From Manduca sexta (Eukaryota; Arthropoda; Insecta; Lepidoptera; Sphingidae), in contig NC_051117.1 in assembly GCF_014839805.1 (NCBI RefSeq), positions 3,410,001 to 3,474,000 on the forward strand: a stretch of 64,000 nucleotides of DNA, in the 5' to 3' direction. Below the pieces are notes generated by a model that had not been told where the DNA came from, ran no database searches, and saw only the letters and a list, made by a program, of their open reading frames with translations. Positions 22,645 to 31,817 of this stretch are shown here, one piece after another. A program made the position numbers and the translations under genes. The first letter of the stretch is position 1. The number at the start of each line of letters is the position of its first letter.

Positions 22645-23535
22645 TTTGGGTTTGGGTTTGGGTTTGGGTTTGGGTTTGGGTTTGGGTTTGGGTTTGGGTT
22701 TGGGTTTGGGTTTGGGTTTGGGTTTGGGTTTGGGTTTGGGTTTGGGTTTGGGTTTGGGGTTTGGGTTTGGGTTTGGGTTTGGGTTTGGGTTTGGGTTTGG
22801 GTTTGGGTTTGGGTTTGGGTTTGGGTTTGGGTTTGGGTTTGGGTTTGGGTTTGGGTTTGGGTTTGGGTTTGGGTTTGGGTTTGGGTTTGGGTTTGGGTTT
22901 GGGTTTGGGTTTGGGTTTGGGTTTGGGTTTGGGTTTGGGTTTGGGTTTGGGTTTGGGTTTGGGTTTGGGTTTGGGTTTGGGTTTGGGTTTGGGTTTGGGT
23001 TTGGGTTTGGGTTTGGGTTTGGGTTTGGGCTTGGGTTTGGGTTTGGGTTTGGGTTTGGGTTTGGGTTTGGGTTTGGGTTTGGGTTTGGGTTTGGGTTTGG
23101 GTTTGGGTTTGGGTTTGGGTTTGGGTTTGGGTTTGGGTTTGGGTTTGGGTTTGGGTTTGGGGGTTTGGGTTTGGGTTTGGGTTTGGGTTTGGGTTTGGGT
23201 TTGGGTTTGGGTTTGGGTTTGGGTTTGGGTTTGGGTTTGGGTTTGGGTTTGGGTTTGGGTTTGGGTTTGGGTTTGGGTTTGGGTTTGGGTTTGGGTTTGG
23301 GTTTGGGTTTGGGTTTGGGTTTGGGTTTGGGTTTGGGTTTGGGTTTGGGTTTGGGTTTGGGTTTGGGTTTGGGTTTGGGTTTGGGTTTGGGTTTGGGTTT
23401 GGGTTTGGGTTTGGGTTTGGGTTTGGGTTTGGGTTTGGGTTTGGGTTTGGGTTTGGGTTTGGGTTTGGGTTTGGGTTTGGGTTTGGGTTTGGGTTTGGGT
23501 TTGGGTTTGGGTTTGGGTTTGGGTTTGGGTTTGGG
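22645..23535 (+). repeat. (TTTGGG)n telomere-like array
   Basis: About 148 tandem TTTGGG units with three small irregularities (GGGG near 22757, GGGCTTGGG near 23030, GGGGG near 23159). The G-triplets every six bases satisfy the G-quadruplex motif throughout. It runs without a break into the TTAGG units at its 3' end, so it may be a degenerate telomere-type repeat. The overlapping Leu-Gly/Phe-Gly frames are artefacts. Confidence 0.98.
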
Positions 23536-23585
23536 TTAGGTTAGGTTAGGTTAGGTTAGGTTAGGTTAGGTTAGGTTAGGTTAGG
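23536..23585 (+). repeat. Insect telomeric repeat (TTAGG)10
   Basis: Ten perfect TTAGG units follow directly on the TTTGGG array and are followed by TTGGGGTGCTAGG, the start of a LINE. TTAGG is the canonical telomere repeat of most insects including Lepidoptera. The G-rich strand reads left to right, so a chromosome end would lie to the right, where the LINE and the assembly gap are. Confidence 0.95.
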
Positions 23586-24241
23586 TTGGGGTGCTAGGTC
23601 AGGAAACCTCCTCGTGGTGCACCCTGGGCAACGGCGCGTCGATCAGACCGATCAGGCTGATCTGCGCGCCGGCGAATATCCTGACAACGAGTTGTTGACG
23701 GTCGTTGCCTCTGCGGCGGCCGCCGTCTGGTTACGCCGTCGGACAGTGTCGTCGTCGACCAGTCTTCTCCGTCACTTGTGGCGTTGGCGAGTAGGCCCGC
23801 TGACGATATTTTCCGCCGTCGACTAGGACAACGTCGTGGGGCCCATCTCGGGCAGCTCCCGGTTCCGTCCGGGGGTGTCGGCGGGCTCGGTGTGCGCTCA
23901 CCCCGCCCCGAGCAGGCAGTGGGGGGGATTTTCCCCTTCATTGCCACCGTCATAAATCGTAAACCGGTATGGAGGTCTGTGGATATGTCTCGCGCTCCTG
24001 CCGGACCGAGGGTCTTGGCTTAACCGCCCGGACCGCGAGGAAGAAAACCTCTATAAAAAATCACCCCGAATCTCAAGCGGCGGCGCACCGCGAGGGGATG
24101 CATGGCCGATGGGTAGTTCGGTCTCGAGTGCGACCCCCGCCAGAGTACCGGCCGACACTCTGCGCGGGTTACGCTAGGCTTACCCAGGTACAGGGCACTG
24201 CCTGGGTGGACCACCCTTTCCCCATACTCGTGGGAACAATC
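23586..24241 (+). other. LINE 5' UTR
   Basis: About 655 bp of GC-rich sequence between the TTAGG junction and the ORF1 start. Short overlapping frames on both strands lack a shared protein feature. In LINEs this segment holds the internal promoter; no specific element was recognised. Confidence 0.7.
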
Positions 24242-26466
24242 ATGGAATCCTTATCACAAAACTTAAAAACCCAATCATTCTTTTGACGAAGTTGCCTTCT
24301 CCGGCTCCGGAATCCGGGGTTGGGGAGGCGGAGTTCGGGGGGCGAAAGCCCGCTGATGTAGACGTAGAGAAGGAGAACACGGGCGCGAAGCCCATGGAGG
24401 TGGCCACTGAATTTGTACGGCCTCTGAGCCTTGACTCAGACTCAAGTGGAAGCGGCTCCACCGTACGCAGCAGGAAACTTTGGAGGAGGAACTCGCGCTC
24501 AAGGCACAGTTTGTCGCAACTCACCAGCGACACTGACGAACCAGCGCCAAAGTCGCAAGCGACAGACAGCAGAGGGAGAGGACGCCCGCCCTCAGTCGGC
24601 AAATATGTCGGCTTGAGGAAAGCACAGCTCGAGCGGGATAAGCTCCAACGCGAGGAGGCGAAGAAGAAGGCCGACAAGGAGCTGGAGGAGCGGCTCCATT
24701 TTGTTAAGTCGCCGGTGCATCCCAGGGTGTCAGACACCGAGGAAGAGGACCGACCCGTGCTGAGGGAAGACCTAAGACAGTGTGTCCAGGTAGTACGCAC
24801 AACAGTGAGGAAGTCAGGCAACCTCAAAGGTACCTCCCAGAAGGCACTAAACTGGGTCACGAACAAAATCGCCAAGTATGTAGACCAGCCTGAGTCCGCC
24901 GCAATCGCTCGCCTCGAGAGTGAGGCCAAGAAGTGGCAGGAGAATTGTGCCCGGCTCGAGGCACACATGAAAAACATCCAGGAGGAAAACACAGCTCTGA
25001 AACGACGCCTTGAAGAGCTGGAAGCGGCCGCCAAAGGGCCGACAACAGAGGAAATGCTGGCGATGGTCGAAGCGAGGGTCCAAGCCCGGATGGAATCGAT
25101 CCTCATGGGCCCGGCGCAACGACCCTCGCTGGCACACGAGAGAAAGGCCACTCCAGGAGATGTACAACTCCCAGTGAGCGATGGCTATGTTGGCGGAACC
25201 CACGCCAAGCCGAGGAAGGAGAAAGGAAAAGGAAGGGGAAAAAAGACAGCCCAGCCCGCTCCGGCTCCCGCTCCTGCTCCCACTATCCCCGCTCCCATTG
25301 CTGGGCCTTCCAGCGCTCCGCCGCAAGCCGTAGCGGGCCCTTCTACAGCGGCGGCGTCGACACCCACGATGGCGCCAGCAACTGCGAGAAGTCGAGAGAA
25401 GAGCGCCGCGCCTGCAAAGAAGCCGGCACCAGGCTCCAAGCCGAAGAAGGGCGGAAGAAAAGAGCCGGCAGTTCAACCCGCGCCGGAGCCCCGTCCGCTG
25501 CCGCCGGCCCCTGACTCAATGGAGACGCCATGGGTTGAGGTGGCCAGAAGGAAGAAGAAGGGGAGGACGACAGCAGCGCCGACAACAACCAACGCGCAGC
25601 CGCCAAAACCTTCGCGCCGGAAGGAACCCAAATTGCGACCGCCACGATCTGCGGCCGTGGTAATTTCGTTGACTCCGGCTGCGGTGGCAAAGGGTCTGAC
25701 GTACAAGGGCGTACTCACGGACGCTCAGAACCGCGTGGACCTCACCGGACTGGATATTTCGAGGCTAAAACCGAAGTTTAAGCACACGGGCGCCCCCTAT
25801 GCAGCGAGGTGCCCGGGCCAATTCGGAGGAGAGGGCCGACTCCTCTGCCGCAAGGTTGAGGGAGTGCTTCGGTGGGTCGGAGGATATTAAGATCTCCCGG
25901 CCCACGAAAACTGCGGAGCTGCGGCTGACGGAGTTGGACTACGGCCACTCCGGAGTCGACCGCAGCGGCCCTCTCCAGGGCCGGTGAGTGTCCCGCGGAT
26001 TTAATCAAGGTGGGGCAAATTCGCCGTTGGGACCGCCTGGGTTCGTTTGCCCATAAAGGCGGCCCAAAAGGTGTGAAGGGGCGGGCCGAATTTTGATCGG
26101 TTGACCGCGGCTCGAGTGACTGTCCTCGAGTCGCGGCCCCTGCGGGTGCTTCCGGTGCCTGGAGAGCGGGCACGTTAGGGAGCGCTGGTGACTGTGCGGT
26201 GGACCGCAGCGAGTTGTGCTATCGCTGCGGTCAAGGGCCATAAAGCCCGTGAGTGCAAGGCCCCGGCGAACTGCGCAGTTCGCGCTGCCGCCGGCAGGCC
26301 TGCCAGGCACCGCTCGGGGAAGGCTGTTCTTGCCCCCCTCCCGACGCAAACCGGCGCCGCCCCCAGGAAGGAATGCCGCCGCGGCTGAGGTTCTGTCCCA
26401 GCCGCAGGCGGCGGCCCACCGCAACCAGTGGCCGAGATGGACGTGGAGGAGATCGCCCATCAATAA
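24242..26466 (+). pseudogene. LINE ORF1 (gag-like), frame-broken
   Basis: ORF1 proteins of R1-clade LINEs bind element RNA and direct it to the target. The likely start is the ATG at 24242 (context AATCATGG, purine at -3 and G at +4). The main frame follows from 24283 after a one-base slip in the T run 24281-24284. It runs 535 residues to 25890. Visible parts are charged coiled-coil stretches (LERDKLQREEAKKKADKEL; EENTALKRRLEELEAAAKG), a Pro/Ala linker, a basic WVEVARRKKKGR patch and the conserved KGLTYKGVLTD region. Beyond about 25798 coding switches frame (ADSSAARLRECFGGSEDIKI). The knuckle CFRCLESGH (26147-26173) and the next, CYRCGQ (about 26217), lie in yet other frames, and the first ends in Trp instead of the last Cys. 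The frame finishes with MDVEEIAHQ and TAA at 26464-26466. Confidence 0.8.
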
Positions 26467-26468
26467 TG
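26464..26468 (+). promoter_or_regulatory. UAAUG stop-start overlap between LINE ORF1 and ORF2
   Basis: The sequence TAATG combines the ORF1 stop (26464-26466) and the ORF2 ATG (26466-26468), followed by G. In the silkworm element SART1 this stop-start overlap has been reported to couple translation of ORF2 to ORF1. By analogy the same re-initiation is likely here. Confidence 0.8.
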
Positions 26469-26667
26469 GACCTAAGTTTCCTCCAGGCGAACATCAACCA
26501 CTGCGCCCGCGCCCAGGACCTGTTGTCCCAAAGCCTGGCGCAGTGGTCGGTGCAAGTGGCCGTGGTCGCCGAACCGTATTTTGTCCCTCGAGATAATCCG
26601 GGTAGGGACATCGACGGGTCGGTGGCCATCATCACCGGGTGCCGCTGGCTCCCGCCCTTCGCAAAGT
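26466..26667 (+). CDS. LINE ORF2, N-terminal part of the endonuclease (partial)
   Basis: The ATG at 26466 opens a frame of 67 complete codons before the gap. It begins MDLSFLQANINHCARAQDLL and continues with VAVVAEPYFVP. The N-terminal LQ-N-H/CA-AQ-LL and AEPY blocks are those of the apurinic/apyrimidinic-like endonuclease at the start of R1-clade ORF2. This domain nicks the telomeric target in SART/TRAS elements. The reverse transcriptase and the rest of the ORF are lost in the gap. The intact frame so far contrasts with the broken ORF1 tail. Confidence 0.85.
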
Positions 26668-27167
26668 NNNNNNNNNNNNNNNNNNNNNNNNNNNNNNNNN
26701 NNNNNNNNNNNNNNNNNNNNNNNNNNNNNNNNNNNNNNNNNNNNNNNNNNNNNNNNNNNNNNNNNNNNNNNNNNNNNNNNNNNNNNNNNNNNNNNNNNNN
26801 NNNNNNNNNNNNNNNNNNNNNNNNNNNNNNNNNNNNNNNNNNNNNNNNNNNNNNNNNNNNNNNNNNNNNNNNNNNNNNNNNNNNNNNNNNNNNNNNNNNN
26901 NNNNNNNNNNNNNNNNNNNNNNNNNNNNNNNNNNNNNNNNNNNNNNNNNNNNNNNNNNNNNNNNNNNNNNNNNNNNNNNNNNNNNNNNNNNNNNNNNNNN
27001 NNNNNNNNNNNNNNNNNNNNNNNNNNNNNNNNNNNNNNNNNNNNNNNNNNNNNNNNNNNNNNNNNNNNNNNNNNNNNNNNNNNNNNNNNNNNNNNNNNNN
27101 NNNNNNNNNNNNNNNNNNNNNNNNNNNNNNNNNNNNNNNNNNNNNNNNNNNNNNNNNNNNNNNNNNN
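26668..27167. other. Assembly gap, 500 N
   Basis: Exactly 500 N, which looks like a placeholder for a gap of unknown size. LINE sequence stops at its left edge. The right edge (TGTCATTTATAAC) is AT-rich, with no sign of the LINE 3' end or of further TTAGG. Any reading frame drawn through the N block is meaningless. Confidence 0.98.
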
Positions 27168-30100
27168 TGTCATTTATAACAAAGTGCCACTTAATAGATT
27201 TTGACAGATCACAAAGTCGATATTTGATAATTACTAGTCCACGTTTTGACATAGAATAAAATAGAAAGATTGAATCGAAAGCATTTGTATAAAATATATA
27301 GTGATTGTTCATATCTTTTGTATATAATAATTTTAGTGTTCCTAAATGGTTTATTTGATAATTTAGACTAACTTTTGGATCTGTCAAAACTATGCTCAAC
27401 TGCGCTTAAAAGGTATACAATTTTCTACACTTTCTTGGTTTGAAAATTTAAAATTTCACCACTGGCATAAGTATACGATGAGGTTGTTGAGATGTGAATA
27501 TATCGATATAATATCGATACTCATGAATGTTAAATCGATTTTATAAATTACATTTAGATAAATTATGATTTGATTTTCTCTCGTCGCTTATATACATGAC
27601 AAGTGTATTAATGTATTTTTTCTTTTATAAATACTTAAAAAAATTCATATCTCAATGACGTCATAAAGTGAAAGAAAGTAGGTTGTTATTGATCTTAGAA
27701 GGATTGGGCGGGTAATGTTTGTGCGTCGGTCCCCATGTGTGCCATTTAAGCTTAGCTAAATATATTGCGTAGATAGTACCAATTTTATCCCTTATCTAGC
27801 TTGTAGATAGGCTGATTGAACTTTTTTTGTAAAAAAAAAAATATTAATTGATTGTGATTTCATCATACATTTATTTTGTATTTTTGACAATATTTTACGT
27901 ATTTTTTATATTTATGTATAGTGTTTCTGTCGATTATTTTATGAATTTATCCAGTTGTGTGTAATGTCTTGGAATTAAACATATTCCATGTGTTTTAGTC
28001 TTAGTATCTATACATATTGATTCCCCAAAAAAAATACGTATTTCATGCCTTATAATTTGCCCTTCTCTCCCAGTCAAATTCGTTGACTCAATGTTTGCCC
28101 AGTGTGATTGAAAAAAAAACACACACGACATGATTTATTTGAAAAGTTTAATCATGCAGCATGTTTATAAAAAAACTTTTTTTTTATTAGTTTCCACTCT
28201 TTCAACCTAAATTTATACTATTTTGAGTAGGTAGTGTTTTTTTTTAAGGACTAAAAATACCGCGCAAACATCCCCGCCTGCACACGGTTAACCAAAGAGG
28301 CGCGCGTATGTATAGGGTTAATGGACGGTAGGCAAAGTAGCCGTGGTCGGGTGTCGCATTATGTATTAGTGTTACGTACTAGTTTAAGTACATCGTGTAA
28401 TTACTATACTGTTTGTATCTTATCGTTTGTTTTCGCGATCGAATTTTGAATGTTTGAAAATGGAATGCTTTTTAATTTATTTTTTGGTCATAAGAAGGAG
28501 TATTGTGTCGTAAATGTGAGAGGATAAAAACGAAGAATAAATGCTGCATATTAGTTTTTTCGGGCTTGATATTCACATTCGATCGTTAAAACAAACAATC
28601 TAAAACTATACTATTTCGATTAGTAAACTAATATACATTCAGCTCAAATTTATATCTTTTTTCGATATGTCGACATTGTGGATTTTATACCATTTAGTTA
28701 CCTATTTTCTTTTTATTTTGATAGTTGAGCAGTTTTAATGCATATGTTAAGCTGTTTCTATTGGTGCTCTTTAGGCCAGGTGTACACGAGCGTTTAAAAT
28801 CGGCAAAATGATCGCAGTTTATACGCATTCAAATATTTTACTTTGTAATCATATTCTACATAGTCACAAATAAAAACGTCAGCCAAGTGAAATCTATTGA
28901 TTTTACCGATTTTGTGCACTTGGCTCTTCATCCTTGAAATACAGTAAATAGGTTGGTTTTAGGTCGCGCGTACTATACAAGTTTAGTGGCCATTTTACCC
29001 AGCTCCCCTTATGTTTACTTTTAACGGTGGTGCAATGCAACGCCGCAGCAAGCAGTTGTTCCACCGCCTTTACATGTTTAAGTGGTGACATTACATTAAA
29101 GGAGCGTGGGCAAAAATGACCACGTGTTTCTATCAAGAAATCTTGGAATTTTTAATAGATTTAAATCCAATATCGACGTACATTTCATATGTTGTCGATC
29201 GCAACTACGATTTGGCTGCGATGCTGGAGGGAGATAACAAAACAATTGTAGGAAGGTTCGATAATTTCAAAAGTTAATAAATATATGTTTTTGTATTTTT
29301 TAGTTAATCGCTGGCCAAATTTTGTCCGCGAAAAGTATATGAGAGGTTTGGTTAAGTCAAAAGTACTGATCCTATCATGATAGATCCTATAACTCATTCT
29401 TATTAATAGCAATTTGATGTTTAAAATCTAGTTAGCCTCTCAATTGCATCGCAGTCATAATCGCCATATTAATTCTATTATTTTACGTTCGAATGTTTAT
29501 TATTCGTTTGCAGCGGCATTTGTGTTACTTGACGTATATTTTAACGAAGCCTTGATCGAGTAAAAAATGCTCAAAAAAAGCAATATTAATGTATTATCAT
29601 TGGGAGTCCATTACACACCCAATCTCCCCTTTCTTTTTTTAAGTCGACAATGTAAGCACGGTTAATGGTGTTGTGCGTGTCCTTTGACCTTTCAAAACAA
29701 TAATAATTATGAAAAATGCGTGGTATTGAACTATGCTACCTTGGTACCTGACTTTGATATTTTTATATTTTTGAATATGAGACGATATTAATAAATTAAT
29801 ATAACTTGCTGACCACCAATGAATATAGTTTGATTGTCATATCCAATTGGCTTATTCTAATTGATGTATTCTCTGGATCAAACCGAGGATAGGGATCAGG
29901 ATTGCTATTGATCTAAACGTTATTTAATATGACAAGTAGCACGAGTGTTCGCGAGTAGACTAAGCCATGTTTATTGGATAAGTATGCTAGTTAAAACGTA
30001 AATGTTCCATGTTGTACGCCTGAGACAGTGTTGCTGTAGCGCGTAAGATGTAAAAATGTTGCCAGTTTATAAAAAAAACGTGGAAATGATAAAATTAATT

Positions 30101-31429
30101 ACTATCTGATTGGAAATGTGAGATATTTTCGTCTAAATGGTGCATGTTTTTTTTTGACATAACAGGCGTGGATTCAGTGGGGGGTCATGGGAGTCAATCG
30201 CGTTCAACCAATATTTTTTTTTGTAATGCTTTGATAAATTGCTGCTCACCGTTTCATATTTCCGATCAGTTTGTAAAGTTAATTACCGCCTCTTTAACTG
30301 TATTGTGCCAATTTTTAATAATTCATCCCATTTGACATATTCCAATTGTTTGTTCGTTAGGTTTTGTCTTGTCCATATAATTGACTGATGCGTACACACT
30401 CCATTTATGTTTATTGTAATAAGACGAATATTTAAAACGGTTACTTGTTTGTGGTGCGACTGTGTAATAGTTAAACACACTTGGGCGTATCGTTAGCATT
30501 TTTTGTATTAAGCACAGCATATATTTGTAATAAGGCCTAACATACGGACTTCGGGTTTGTTGTCTAAACTGTTTTAATTTTGTCGGCATAACTAAATCGA
30601 CTATTATGTACAAAATTAACGAGAGGTTCTTTTTATATCTGTAAAACATCGTTTAGCTAATAATACGCCAAAGAGGTCACACAACAATACCCAAACTAAT
30701 CTGACTAACAGCACCCAACTTATTTTATATTTTCGTATTTAGTTTGTAAGTGAAAGTGTTTGATGTTAAAATTTTATGTAAACAACTTGTCGACGTCAGT
30801 TGCGCGTTTAACATTTTAATTCTAACGCCCATGGGCCCCGCGTTGTGTTCTGGGTACGTCCCAGCACTAGCGTTTGTTTCAAAGTTGTTTACCTATTATT
30901 TTAAAGCACAAATTGCATAAATACAATTTATTCCTCTTAATGATATCACCATTGAAGTGTCCGTAAAGTTGATATTAAAGTCTGTTATTTTAATTCAATG
31001 GTATGATATCATTTAAAATAAACCTTATTTCAACTCGCATAAGGACGACAACGCTCGACTATAGCGTCATTGTGAACGCAAGTTCATGTTATTGTACAGT
31101 TATATAATGTGTATGTAGTGGATGTTGTATGTAAGCCCCGATTATTTCCTTTCGTGTAACAATTATCCCTCGCTATGTAATGTAAATCGTACGAAGACTT
31201 ATTTATTTTTTATGTAACCGCCTGTATTATTTGAAATGTAAAAAAATGTATAAGAAATTATCTATATAGAGTTGTTTTATTTATGTTTGGTTATGCTCCC
31301 TGTAGATTGATGGCCTTTTAGTCATCCAGTGGCATTTTGGTATATTAGTGGACGTTGGCTCGATTTCTGCAATGAACATATCAACATGAGCAAAATTTTT
31401 TGCCTAAAATTTTTTGAGGTTTTATATCT
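27168..31429. other. AT-rich DNA after the gap, no gene supported
   Basis: About 4.3 kb of very AT-rich sequence. Short open frames on both strands (for example 28903-29136 and 30323-30649) have no domain, signal peptide or splice support. Around 31080-31290 there are several TGTA words (TGTATGTA, TGTAAATC, TGTATAAG), as in 3' UTRs with Pumilio-type sites, so this could be the 3' end of a transcript from outside the recognised genes; this is a guess. Confidence 0.35.
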
Positions 31430-31815
31430 AACTAGCTTTTGCCCGCGGCTCCGCCCGCGTTGTAAAGTTTTTCGGGCTAAAGTTTTCCGTTATAAAAGTC
31501 ACGCTATATATTTTCCCGGGAGCCTATGTTCTTCCCAGGGTCTCAAACTGTCTCCATACCCCAAATTTTTATCCTAATACGTTGGGTAGTTTTTGAGTTT
31601 AACACGTTCGGGTAGACCGATGCAGCGGGGACTTTGTTTTATAATATATTTTGTAGAACTTTTTAAGAGGAACAATCCCGTCATACATTATTGTTGCATA
31701 ACTTTAACCGTTTACGCAGCGCACGCAACAGAAGCTCTCAAAACTAATAAATTGTCCCCGTTTTTGCATCATGTTTCATTACTGCTCCGCTCCTATTGGT
31801 CATAGCGTGACGATA
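31430..31815 (+). repeat. LINE/SINE-like repeat family F, left part, split by the mariner insertion
   Basis: It begins 'actagcttttgcccgcggct' with CCGCCCGCG, and continues with 'cccgggagcctatgttcttc' and CAGGGTCTCAAACTGTC. This signature recurs at 59440 and, reversed, at 52618 and 58468. From about 31779 it passes into the first fraction of the tandem units described at 34174 (TACTGCTCCGCTCCTATTGG). The mariner element begins at 31818. Confidence 0.7.
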
Positions 31816-31817
31816 TA

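Larger units (their letters stand above)
23586..26667 (+). mobile_element. SART/TRAS-like telomere-specific LINE (R1 clade), 5' half
   Basis: A non-LTR retrotransposon begins right after the TTAGG units. The order is a GC-rich 5' UTR (23586-24241), ORF1 (from 24242), and ORF2 starting at 26466 and cut by the gap at 26668. The 5' end inside TTAGG repeats, an ORF1 with gag-like CCHC knuckles, the apurinic-type endonuclease start LQANINHCARAQDLL...AEPY and the UAAUG ORF junction all fit the SART/TRAS group of R1-clade elements that insert into TTAGG. SART and TRAS cannot be separated by eye. ORF1 carries several frame breaks. Confidence 0.85.

Noticed and set aside
21965..23549. Long open frames of 524 and 262 residues across the tandem arrays
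   Set aside because: They are only translations of GGAA and TTTGGG repeats (Gly-Arg-Lys-Glu, Leu-Gly, Phe-Gly, Val-Trp). No start context, no non-repetitive part.
24240..25476. Large minus-strand open frames opposite LINE ORF1
   Set aside because: They mirror the GC-rich ORF1. The plus-strand frame has the R1-clade features and connects to ORF2.
26253..27399. Several open frames running through the 500-N gap
   Set aside because: The N block translates as unknown residues and cannot show a stop. Only the part before 26668 in the ORF2 frame is supported.
29185..29412. Open frame in the AT-rich region after the gap
   Set aside because: No recognisable motif; several similar frames occur on both strands as expected by chance.
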